In this document: one piece after another, positions 8,901-15,655 of the stretch | Layout of the letters: each line of letters begins with the position of its first letter | Position numbering within the stretch: the stretch's first letter is position 1 | Notes under the pieces: generated by a model | Seen by the model: the letters and a program-made list of their open reading frames with translations, nothing else | Told to the model about the DNA's origin: nothing | Databases searched by the model: none | Source of the DNA: Streptosporangium becharense | GTDB lineage: Bacteria; Actinomycetota; Actinomycetes; Streptosporangiales; Streptosporangiaceae | DNA length: 64,000 nucleotides | Assembly (NCBI RefSeq): GCF_014204985.1 | Contig: NZ_JACHMP010000001.1 | Coordinates: forward strand, 6,758,001 to 6,822,000 | Direction of reading: 5' to 3' | Program-made: the position numbers and the translations under genes

Positions 8901-11900
8901 CAGGAGAAGTACCGGGCCGGGACCGAGGTGACGCTGACCGCGACCCCCGAGGCCGGACGCATCCTGATCGGATGGGTGATCGACGGCCAGGAGCGGGGTC
9001 CGGGTGCGCTGACCGTCGTCATGGACGGCCCGCACACGGTGCAGGCCAGGTTCGGCTCCTACACGGTGACCGAGCTTGGCGCGTTGCCCGGCTACACCGC
9101 CGATCAGACCGAGCCGGTCGCGCTGAACGACCACGGTCAGGTCGCCGCCACGGTGGGAAGGGGCGATGACCGGCGGGCCGTGCGCTGGCAGGACGGTGTG
9201 TTCACCGACCTGGGCGGCCTGTCGTGCGAGGGGTCGGGCAAGGCCCGCTGCCCGTCGGGCGCCACGGACATCAACGAGGCCGGCGACGTGGCCGGCTGGG
9301 CCGAGAAGTGGCAGAACGACGTGCTGCGCGAGCACGCGGTGGTCTACCGCGGCGGGTCGGTCACGGACCTGCATTCCAGCGACGACGCGTCGACGTCCAG
9401 TGCCGCGGTGGGCCTGAACGACACCGGTCAGGTGCTCGGCCGTATCGGCAAGTGGGACGGCAGCGACGGCTACCACTGGATATGGAACGGCAGGGAGTTC
9501 CGGCGGCTGCCCGACACCCCGCTATACACCAGCAGCGTCGGGGGCGGCCGGATCAACGACCGGGGGATGGCCGCCGGTGCCTATGTCAAGGAGCAGGACC
9601 CTTCCGGTAAAGCCACCGGGTGGGGCCCGGCCGTTCACCACGACGGGGTGACCACGCCGCTGGAGATCCCCGAGTGCACGCGCGAGGGCGGCGTCGCCCA
9701 TGACGTCAACGCCGGCGGCCTGGCGGTCGGCGAGGCGATGTGCGACACCGACGGGAAGCTCACCACGCATGCCTACACCTGGCAGGACGGCCGGCGCACC
9801 GACCTGGGTGAGGGCAGGGCGTACGCCGTCAACGACCACGGCCTGGTGGCCGGTTTCACCGGTCAGCAGAACGACACGCCGGTCGTGTGGCTGCAGGAGC
9901 GGCGCTACAACCTGCAGGACCTGCTTCCCCTGCCCGCGTGCGCCGAGGGGGCGGTGCCCTGCATGCGCCTGATCTCGGTGGCGGACGTCAACTCCTCGGG
10001 CCAGATCCTGGCGCGCGGTTTCATCAAGGACGGGACCGGCTCACAGGGGGAGCGGGCTTACCTGCTGACCCCGTCCGCCCCGCGGGCGGATCTGGAGGTC
10101 ACGCACAAGGTCTCCTCGGCCGAGTTCGGCCCGGGCGCGAGCGTCACGTGGACCAGCACCGTGACCAACAAGGGTCCCGACACCGCGACCGGCGTCCAGC
10201 TGGACATGGTCGTTCCCGCGTTCTCGGGGGGAGTGTGTGAGACCTCGCGGGGTCTGTGCACCCCGTTCAAGAGCGGCGGCGGGTTCCGCAACACGGTCAA
10301 GGTCCTGGAGCCGGGCGGGAGCGCCACCGTCACGGTGACCGCCACCATCCCCGCCGGCGCCGGCGACGGTGTCGAGGTCAAGACCTCGGCGACGGCGCAC
10401 ACCCTGGACGTGACCGACCCCGCCAGAGGCAACAACAGGGCCGAGGCCACCGCCACCGTCCGGCACGCGCTGAACCGCACCGCGATCACCTTCGATCCCG
10501 TCCGGGTGGGCACGAGCAGCGCCTACCCGACGGAGGTGAAGCTGACCAACCGGAGCAGCGACCCCATGAAGATCACCGCCATCAAGACCGAGGGCCCCTT
10601 CACGCAGACCAACGACTGCCCCGCCGCCGGCGCGACGCTCGAGGCGGGCAAGACGTGCCTGATGTGGGTGAGCTTCGCCCCGACCCAGGTGGGAGCGGCC
10701 AGCGGGAAGCTCACCGTCACCACCGGCGGGGACCAGCCGTCGTATGTGACGACCCTGACCGGCCAGGGGAAGGAATCCAACGCCGTCCCGCAGGTCGACA
10801 CTCCCGCGGGCCCGTTGACGGGCGTGGTGGGACAGCCGTTCACGCTGACCGTGCCGTTCAGCGACGGCGACCCGGCCGACACCCACACCGCCGAGGTCTG
10901 GTGGGGGGTGGAATTGGGTGACTTCGAGCCCACCAGCAAGGTCGAGGTGACGCCGAAGGCCGAAGGCGGCGGCGGCACCGTCACCGTGACCGGGACGTTC
11001 AGGGCCCCCTCCGAGGGGGTCGCCGCGGTGATGGTCACCGACAGCAAGGGCGACACCGGCTACAGCGACGGCATCCGCTACGTCATCGCGGCCGCCCCGG
11101 CCGCCAACACCGCCCCGGTGGCGGCCGCGGGCACCGACGTGGAGCTGACGGTGAACGAGAAGCTCCAGCGGGTGGTGCCGGTGTCCGACCCCGGCTCCGC
11201 GTCCTGGACGGCGAGCGTGGACTACGGCGACGGCACCGGCCCGGTGGCGGTCACTGCCCAGGGTGCGCAGATCACTCTGGAGCACCGGTGGGCGAGCGCG
11301 GGCAGGTATCCGGTCGTGGTGACGGTACGCGACAACGGCGGCCTGCAGACCTCGGTGGTCTTCACCGCCACCGTCGTCACCGGGCAGACGCCGAACCAGG
11401 CGCCCGAGGTGACGCTGTCGGGACCCGGGAAGGTCACCGAGGGCACCGCCTGGAAGGCGTCCGGGTCGCTGAGCGACCCCGGGTCGAAGGCGTGGACGGC
11501 GACCGTCGATTACGGCGACGGCACCGGCCCCCGGGTGCTGCCCGTGGACGGCACGCGGCTGAAGCTGGAGCACGTGTTCACCGACGACGGTGAGCGCACG
11601 GTCACGGTGACGGTCACCGACGACAGGGGCGCCACCGGCACCGCTCGGCTGAAGGTCAAGGCCGCCGGTGCCGCCCCCGAGGTGAAGCTGGAGGAGCCGG
11701 CCGCCGACACCGTCGCCGCGGTGGGCGTCCCGGTCACGCTGAAGGCGTCCTTCACCGATCCGGGCACCGCCGACACCCACACGGGCACCTGGACCGTCGA
11801 CGGCCACAAGGTCGCCGGTGCCCTGGCCGGGCACGAGGGCAAGGGGAGCACCATCGGCACGCACACCTTCACCAAGCCCGGGCGTTACCCGGTCACGGTG

Positions 11901-12371
11901 ACGGTGACCGACGACGACGGCGCCTCCACCACCGCCAAGAAGGCCCACGTGCTCGTCCTGGCCAGGGCCGGGTCGCTGAGCGGTGAGGGCCAGGTGGCGT
12001 CACCGGCGGGTTCGTGCCGGCTGAGCGCGGCGTGCGAGGCGGCGGGCAAGGCGGCCTTCGCCGTCACCGCCGGCTACCCGTCGCAGGGCGGCGCGCCCAC
12101 CGGTGAGCTGCGCTACGACGCCCCCGGGTTCACGCTGCGGCACACCGCCTACACGGTGCTCGCCGCGGCGGACGGCACGGCGACCCTGCGCGGCACCGGC
12201 CGGGTCAACGACACCACCGAGGTCACCTTCGAGATCACGGCGTCGGATCCGCACACCGACCGGTTCCGGTTGAGGGCGTGGGGCAAGGACGGCGGGCTGG
12301 TCTACGACAACCAGCGCACCGGCCCGGCACCGTCCGTGACCGGCACCGTCCGCGTCAGCGGCCGCGACTAA
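5937..12371 (+). CDS. Giant secreted multidomain protein: HAF repeats, PGAP1-like lipase, DUF11, choice-of-anchor-D and PKD domains
   Basis: A 2144-residue exported protein. I start at TTG 5937 because GGAG lies 8 nt upstream and it yields a clean signal peptide (about residues 1-35, cut near AIAA/SAP); GTG 5907 in the same frame lacks a ribosome site. Order: HAF-type repeats with NxxGQVAG units (about 57-360), an Ig-like segment, an alpha/beta hydrolase (about 488-735) with VALVHGW and AHSMGG (nucleophile Ser568), a PPC-like module (about 765-865), an Ig-like module with DDGTYG, a bacterial repeat domain (about 975-1040), a second HAF block (about 1042-1375), DUF11 (about 1383-1500), choice-of-anchor-D (about 1515-1610), several PKD modules with YGDGTGP (to about 2010) and a C-terminal beta domain. 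No LPXTG or transmembrane anchor is seen. Probable extracellular lipase/esterase; substrate unknown. The first kilobase has more A/T-ending codons than the rest. Confidence 0.85.
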   Translation: MSWLFSRTFARRIALPVLSAVVVGSLAPPTSAIAASAPAPSQKSAEEPPELQLTHLGALNTPDGNLGKINSKGQVAGYVWNAGTGVNNAVLFSGGSSVDIHAALGNPGRGSIAEDVSDDGTVVGRVAAQGGEPYADTFIYKDGKATRLGLLYGTSINNRGQVAGFGWIRDPDGSILRLEAFPDQFIDAYALNESGSVVGIADMDPDPATKKLRAFRTEPNETINLSRDFLSGDATYQETQAFDVNNRNQVAGYVKKADGGEIPAIWEDNDELHLQNTPHGGIVYAINDADVGAGVMFAADGARRAALYVGGKGIDLTDMVRAAGHDVTLRGATGINDLGQIAVVGRYGNTTGDHAFLLDLKLGKPRIESFDLETRLYPSTNWVPVPEKGTVEGNKVRATVTLHNPNVIPVYRTLEVVEDGTGKVVRNGRFGLTIPAGETVTKQVAWDTEGLAWRNGEPYSNRSVTARVLNGVQDESKDTKPIVIRPMPVALVHGWRSGAHTWGKYETFLKAAHPLLRGSAISTFVTGFNEAPQTMTYPLPLNASMLGEAVEYMRQFENAWRVNIVAHSMGGTISREYIARGMGQVEDKPVVNQLIEMGTPNQGSPCADMIVQWANGANVGVPWYPATWENTTEFMQEEFNPKTKNLKGVRVSNLVGNGYPLLCGTNVKGKPVPEPPGTPVDSDLFVPTWSARGDLTDTPTMKIRHTSMTGSQEAFNDYVKPRLASLLAGGSEDVPGLRGTAPTTGDKKAKTKATAAAAGAGDADSMFAFPEVTVEAGKTAIVPLDVPQGTAFGVIAALPETVGLLLRDPAGQPAAQYAAGSEEAKEVVQGLNVAAPQAGAWKLEITNTGAEPVQAALAAWVAGNPVTVTATTAVAEDGKATVTAAVVDGEQPVTGVPVRATLTLGDGTRKELTLKDDGNSGDGATDDGTYGVVTDELADGAYPVTVLAETAKGVRTTLAAVKVAKPDTREFELTLSAGPGGSVSASPAQEKYRAGTEVTLTATPEAGRILIGWVIDGQERGPGALTVVMDGPHTVQARFGSYTVTELGALPGYTADQTEPVALNDHGQVAATVGRGDDRRAVRWQDGVFTDLGGLSCEGSGKARCPSGATDINEAGDVAGWAEKWQNDVLREHAVVYRGGSVTDLHSSDDASTSSAAVGLNDTGQVLGRIGKWDGSDGYHWIWNGREFRRLPDTPLYTSSVGGGRINDRGMAAGAYVKEQDPSGKATGWGPAVHHDGVTTPLEIPECTREGGVAHDVNAGGLAVGEAMCDTDGKLTTHAYTWQDGRRTDLGEGRAYAVNDHGLVAGFTGQQNDTPVVWLQERRYNLQDLLPLPACAEGAVPCMRLISVADVNSSGQILARGFIKDGTGSQGERAYLLTPSAPRADLEVTHKVSSAEFGPGASVTWTSTVTNKGPDTATGVQLDMVVPAFSGGVCETSRGLCTPFKSGGGFRNTVKVLEPGGSATVTVTATIPAGAGDGVEVKTSATAHTLDVTDPARGNNRAEATATVRHALNRTAITFDPVRVGTSSAYPTEVKLTNRSSDPMKITAIKTEGPFTQTNDCPAAGATLEAGKTCLMWVSFAPTQVGAASGKLTVTTGGDQPSYVTTLTGQGKESNAVPQVDTPAGPLTGVVGQPFTLTVPFSDGDPADTHTAEVWWGVELGDFEPTSKVEVTPKAEGGGGTVTVTGTFRAPSEGVAAVMVTDSKGDTGYSDGIRYVIAAAPAANTAPVAAAGTDVELTVNEKLQRVVPVSDPGSASWTASVDYGDGTGPVAVTAQGAQITLEHRWASAGRYPVVVTVRDNGGLQTSVVFTATVVTGQTPNQAPEVTLSGPGKVTEGTAWKASGSLSDPGSKAWTATVDYGDGTGPRVLPVDGTRLKLEHVFTDDGERTVTVTVTDDRGATGTARLKVKAAGAAPEVKLEEPAADTVAAVGVPVTLKASFTDPGTADTHTGTWTVDGHKVAGALAGHEGKGSTIGTHTFTKPGRYPVTVTVTDDDGASTTAKKAHVLVLARAGSLSGEGQVASPAGSCRLSAACEAAGKAAFAVTAGYPSQGGAPTGELRYDAPGFTLRHTAYTVLAAADGTATLRGTGRVNDTTEVTFEITASDPHTDRFRLRAWGKDGGLVYDNQRTGPAPSVTGTVRVSGRD

Positions 12372-12396
12372 CCGCAGTCAGCCGCAAGTGAGAACT

Positions 12397-12431
12397 CCGC
12401 GGGCTCGCACCATCCAGGTGCGAGCCCGCGG
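12397..12431 (+). terminator. Perfect 15-bp stem terminator
   Basis: CCGCGGGCTCGCACC (12397-12411) pairs with GGTGCGAGCCCGCGG (12417-12431) around a 5-nt loop, 26 bp after the stop of the giant protein gene. No U-tract. Confidence 0.85.
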
Positions 12432-12725
12432 GCATTCGGCCCGCCTCCTGACGGCCTGTTGTCCGGGACCGGCGTGGTCCGCCGCTTCCGGAAGGGGCCG
12501 TGTGCCACGGCCGGGTTCCGGGTCCGACGGTGGGCGTGTCGCATGCCGCCCGGAGGGGGCTTCGCGTCGACCGCCGTCGGAAGAGCGGTCGCCCCGGCCG
12601 GTGTCCTCCGGCCGCCAGACGCCCCTGGAGAAGGAGTCGCCGTCGCATGGAGTATGGCCTTTATCGCTGTGTGTGATCTTACATTGGCCTACTCTCGATC
12701 TAGACAGACTAGATAGGAGGTCGTC
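12432..12725. other. Intergenic gap ahead of the toxin-antitoxin pair
   Basis: No gene is supported here. The last 70 bp are AT-richer (around TTATCGCTGTGTGTGATCTT) and presumably hold the toxin-antitoxin promoter, followed by the palindromic operator and the AGGAGG ribosome site (12715-12720). A small CGGCCGG/CCGGCCG hairpin lies near 12595-12615. Confidence 0.45.
12698..12714. promoter_or_regulatory. Palindromic operator of the toxin-antitoxin operon
   Basis: ATCTAG (12698-12703) and CTAGAT (12709-12714) form a perfect inverted repeat with a 5-nt spacer, immediately before AGGAGG and the antitoxin ATG. Phd/YefM antitoxins autorepress by binding short palindromes at this position. Confidence 0.65.
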
Positions 12726-12977
12726 ATGGCCGGGTGGCAGGTTCAGGAGGCGAAGCAGCGCTTCAGTGAGGTCGTGCGGCGGGCGGTGAGCGAAGGCCCG
12801 CAGGTGGTCACCCGACATGGGGAGGAGGTGGCCGTGGTCATCGACATCGCCGAGTATCGCCGTCTCAAGGAGGCGGCCCCGGATTTCCGGCGGTTCCTTC
12901 TCTCCAACCCTGACTGGGAGGACGACGTTGACTTCCCCCGGAACCGGGACCTTCCCCGAGAGGTGGAGTTCGACTGA
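12726..12977 (+). CDS. Phd/YefM-family antitoxin
   Basis: An 83-residue antitoxin. The N-terminal half (WQVQEAKQRFSEVVRRAVSEGPQVVTRHGEEVAVVI) is the Phd/YefM DNA-binding and dimerisation fold; the acidic C-terminal tail (PDWEDDVDFPRN) is the likely toxin-neutralising segment. A perfect AGGAGG precedes the ATG. Its TGA overlaps the toxin ATG by one base, so the two are translationally coupled. It should repress its own operon through the ATCTAG palindrome just upstream, with the toxin as co-repressor, as in related systems. Confidence 0.9.
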   Translation: MAGWQVQEAKQRFSEVVRRAVSEGPQVVTRHGEEVAVVIDIAEYRRLKEAAPDFRRFLLSNPDWEDDVDFPRNRDLPREVEFD

Positions 12978-13399
12978 TGGGCGTCGGCTACCTGCTTGAC
13001 ACGAACGTAGTCTCTGAGGTGCGCAAACGGAACGGAAGCCCGAATGTCAGGGGCTGGGTCAGCGGGGCTCACGGGCCCACGCTTTATCTCAGCAGTCTGA
13101 CGGTGGGTGAGATCCGCTGCGGGGTGGAGCTCCGCAGGCGCAGCGATCCCGTGCAGGCGACGGTTCTGGAACGCTGGTTACACGCGCTTCACCGACAGTT
13201 CAGAGATCGCATCATTCCCGTCACCCCCGAGGTGGCGGAGGAATGGGGACGATTGAACGCCATCCGCCCGCTCCCGACGATGGACGCTCTGATCGCCGCG
13301 ACGGCGAGGGTGAACGGGTGGACCCTGGTGAGCAGGAACGTCAAGGACTTCGAAGGGACGGGCGTGTCAGTGGTCAACCCCTTCGAGCCGCCGCGTTGA
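12977..13399 (+). CDS. vapC: PIN-domain ribonuclease toxin (VapC/FitB-like)
   Basis: A 140-residue PIN-domain endoribonuclease, the toxic partner of the upstream antitoxin. The acidic metal-binding residues of the fold are in place: Asp8 in LLDTNVVSE, Glu45 in TVGEIRCG and Asp103 in PTMDALIAATA, followed by the usual C-terminal LVSRNVKDF segment. Such toxins cleave tRNA or rRNA when released from the antitoxin. The pairing of a Phd-type antitoxin with a PIN toxin matches FitAB/VapBC-like hybrids. Target RNA cannot be predicted from sequence. Confidence 0.9.
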   Translation: MGVGYLLDTNVVSEVRKRNGSPNVRGWVSGAHGPTLYLSSLTVGEIRCGVELRRRSDPVQATVLERWLHALHRQFRDRIIPVTPEVAEEWGRLNAIRPLPTMDALIAATARVNGWTLVSRNVKDFEGTGVSVVNPFEPPR

Positions 13400-13414
13400 C
13401 GGGAACCGCAGGCC

Positions 13415-13485
13415 ACCGAGCCCGGATGCCGGACGGGTCCCGTGCGGTGAAGGGGCCCGGAACCCGGCCGTGGGACGGGCTCGGT
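13415..13485. terminator. Long-range inverted repeat between convergent genes
   Basis: ACCGAGCCCG (13415-13424) pairs with CGGGCTCGGT (13476-13485), enclosing about 50 nt of GC-rich sequence that can fold further. It lies between the toxin stop and the GntR stop, touching the latter. Confidence 0.45.
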
Positions 13486-14228
13486 CAGCGGATGCCGACG
13501 TAGAACCGGGTCTGGTCGCTGCGGTGGAGCGCGTAGTAAGCCTCGAAGCGGGTGTTGTCGCCTGTCCACGCGACCGACTCGATGCCGAGCAGCGGCGTCG
13601 AGGCGGATACCTCGAGCAGTTCGGCGTCCTCGGGGTCGGGGAAGACGGCCTCGATCCACCGGTCGGCGGCGGCCGGTTCGATCCCGTACCGCCGTCGCAG
13701 CACGTCGTACAGCGACTGGTTCTCCAGCACGGCGCGCTCCAGGCCCGGCACCAGGCGCGCGGGCAGGGCGGTGTCGACGAGCAGCCACGGCCGCCCGTCG
13801 ACGCGGCGGAGCCTGCGCAGCCTGACGACCTGTTCCCCCTGGGGGATCCGCAGCAGGGCGGCCTCGCGTTCGTCGGCCTCGCCGAGCGACTGACCGATGG
13901 TCTGGGTCGTCACCCGGCGGCCCGACTCCCGCAGGTCGTCGGCGGAGCCGGACATCGAGCCGATGAACCGTACCTCGGTCTTGCGCGGTGAGACGAAGGC
14001 GCCGCGTCCCTTGACCTTATAGATCAGCTTCTGCTGCACGAGCTCGCGCAGGGCCTCCCTGACGACGGTGCGGGAGACGCCGAACATGTCGCTGAGGTCG
14101 GCCTCGGACGGCAGCGGCTGGTCCGGGCCCAGCTCGCCACTTTCGATCTGCGTGCGTAACGCCCGCATCATCTGCATCCACAACGGTTCGGCCCCGTCGC
14201 GGTTGAGGCGCGGATACGTCATCGTCAC
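13485..14228 (-). CDS. GntR-family regulator with UTRA domain (HutC type)
   Basis: A 247-residue transcription factor. A winged-helix GntR domain at about residues 15-80 (QPLPSEADLSDMFGVSRTVVREALRELVQQKLIYKVKGRGAFV) is followed by a UTRA ligand-binding domain (about 95-240). UTRA domains sense small molecules, often sugars or sugar phosphates. I chose GTG 14228 because GGAGG is 5 nt upstream; an ATG two codons on is possible. It is divergent from the CUT2 sugar operon, and copies of one inverted repeat flank both promoters, so it most likely represses both itself and the operon until a pathway intermediate binds. Confidence 0.9.
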   Translation of the reverse strand: MTMTYPRLNRDGAEPLWMQMMRALRTQIESGELGPDQPLPSEADLSDMFGVSRTVVREALRELVQQKLIYKVKGRGAFVSPRKTEVRFIGSMSGSADDLRESGRRVTTQTIGQSLGEADEREAALLRIPQGEQVVRLRRLRRVDGRPWLLVDTALPARLVPGLERAVLENQSLYDVLRRRYGIEPAAADRWIEAVFPDPEDAELLEVSASTPLLGIESVAWTGDNTRFEAYYALHRSDQTRFYVGIR

Positions 14229-14277
14229 GGGAACCTCCTTGGACGGCAGCGTCGAGAAAAGCATGCCATGCGAGCAG

Positions 14278-14315
14278 ACCTGTCACTACAGGATAGCAAC
14301 CTTGTAGTGACAGGT
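14278..14315. promoter_or_regulatory. Paired GntR operator sites (inverted)
   Basis: ACCTGTCACTACAGG (14278-14292) and its inverted counterpart TTGTAGTGACAGGT (14302-14315) face each other with a 9-nt gap. They lie 50-90 bp upstream of the GntR start, where its own promoter should be; TATCCT between them on the minus strand is a possible -10. Confidence 0.7.
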
Positions 14316-14378
14316 TGCCAGACCCGTCGTGGAGATCACCCGCCATATAACTGGTTTGTTACCCAAAGACAGTGACCC

Positions 14379-14407
14379 TTGACACTCAGGTAACGCCGAC
14401 TTAGCGT
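14379..14407 (+). promoter_or_regulatory. Sigma-70-type promoter of the CUT2 sugar operon
   Basis: TTGACA (14379-14384) is a consensus -35 and TAGCGT (14402-14407) a fair -10, with exactly 17 bp between. The predicted transcription start falls inside the third GntR operator, a classic repressible layout. Confidence 0.7.
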
Positions 14408-14433
14408 ACCTGTCACTACAGGCCTGTAATGAC
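14408..14433. promoter_or_regulatory. Third GntR operator, overlapping the transcription start
   Basis: ACCTGTCACTACAGG (14408-14422) repeats the first operator exactly, and the following CCTGTAATGAC (14423-14433) is a degenerate second half. It abuts the -10 box of the sugar operon. Confidence 0.7.
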
Positions 14434-14520
14434 TACGCCGCCCCGCCGCCTGTGAGCGATGAGTTCGCGGCCCTGCTCCCACCGCTCCGGCGGACCTGCT
14501 CTCTCTTCCTGGAGACCATG

Positions 14521-15630
14521 ATGCGTACCCGTCCCACATCCCGGCCCTGGCGTGCGGCCTCCGCGGCGTCGCTGACCGCCCTCGCGGTCCTGGCCGCGGG
14601 CTGCGGCTCCGGCGGCTCCGGAGCCGACACCAGCGCCAAGGAGTCGAGCGGAGACAAGCCGTTCATCGCCCTGAGCAACGGCTTCATCGGCAACGGCTGG
14701 CGCCAGACGATGATCGCCAAGTTCGAGGCGGCCGCCAAGCAGGCCCAGGCCGACGGCCTGATCAGCAAGTACAAGGTCGTCAACGCGCCGGGGGAGAACT
14801 CGGCGACGGAACAGGTCGCCCAGATCAAGAGCCTCCTGCTCCAGAAGCCGGACGCCCTGCTCATCGACCCGGCCTCGCCCACCGCGCTCAAGCCGGTCAT
14901 CCAGCAGGCGTGCTCCGCCGGAGTCACCGTCGTGGTCTTCGACTCCGCGATCGACTCCGAGTGCGCCTACGTGCTGCAGAACAGTTTCGTCGACTGGGCC
15001 ACGCACGCCGCCAAGCCGCTGCTGGAGGGCATCGGCGGCAAGGGCGATGTCATCGTCAGCCGGGGCGTCGTCGGCTCGCAGCCCGAGGCCGAGATGTTCG
15101 ACACCACCAAGAAGATCCTCGGCGAGTACCCCGGCGTGAAGACCGCCGCCACGGTGACGGGGATGTGCGACGGCGCCACTGCCCAGAAGGCCGTGCTCGG
15201 CGTGCTCTCCAGCGTGTCGAAGATCGACGGGGTCATCGGCTGCGGAGACGGATACGGCGTCGCCCAGGCGTTCGCCACGGCGGGCAAGCCCGTGCCCGCC
15301 GTGACGTTCGAGACCAACGGCCGCGCGCTGAACTACTGGAAGGACAACAAGATCGACAACGGCTCGGTGGCCGTCATGTCCGACCCCGGGCAGTCGGTCG
15401 CCGCGCTGTGGGAGGCGCTCGACCTGCTGGAGAAGCGCGACATCCCCAAGCGCATGACCTTCCCGATCGTCCTCATCGAGCAGAAGGACCGCGACGCGTG
15501 GGCCGGAGCGCTCAAGCCCGACGAGTACGCCGCCTGGCCCTGGACGCGTGAGCTGTTCCGTCAGCAGGTGAAGGCCGTGCAGACCGGTGGCGAGCCGGTC
15601 CGTCCGCCGATCCCGACGGCCGCCGGCTGA
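14521..15630 (+). CDS. CUT2-type sugar ABC transporter substrate-binding lipoprotein
   Basis: A 369-residue lipoprotein of the ribose/galactose-binding (Peripla_BP_4) family. The signal ends in the lipobox LAAGC with acylated Cys28, then a Ser/Gly-rich linker and a two-lobed binding domain starting FIALSNGFIGNGWRQTM. Landmarks are ALLIDPAS and VVVFDSAIDS in the cleft and VIGCGDGYGVAQAF in the second lobe. Two ATG codons are adjacent; the second (14521) has the better spacing (6 nt) from GGAG. First gene of a seven-gene operon under the GntR repressor. The ligand is unknown; the downstream enzymes suggest a short sugar, sugar alcohol or an AI-2-like molecule. It does not resemble LsrB closely. 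Confidence 0.9.
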   Translation: MRTRPTSRPWRAASAASLTALAVLAAGCGSGGSGADTSAKESSGDKPFIALSNGFIGNGWRQTMIAKFEAAAKQAQADGLISKYKVVNAPGENSATEQVAQIKSLLLQKPDALLIDPASPTALKPVIQQACSAGVTVVVFDSAIDSECAYVLQNSFVDWATHAAKPLLEGIGGKGDVIVSRGVVGSQPEAEMFDTTKKILGEYPGVKTAATVTGMCDGATAQKAVLGVLSSVSKIDGVIGCGDGYGVAQAFATAGKPVPAVTFETNGRALNYWKDNKIDNGSVAVMSDPGQSVAALWEALDLLEKRDIPKRMTFPIVLIEQKDRDAWAGALKPDEYAAWPWTRELFRQQVKAVQTGGEPVRPPIPTAAG

Positions 15631-15655
15631 CCGGGAGAAGCACCGGGAGAAGCAC

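Noticed and set aside
5946-9476. A very long open frame antisense to the giant secreted protein
   Set aside because: It is the shadow frame of GC-rich coding DNA: no family motifs, Arg/Gly/His-rich, no ribosome site, and the plus strand shows a signal peptide and many known domains.
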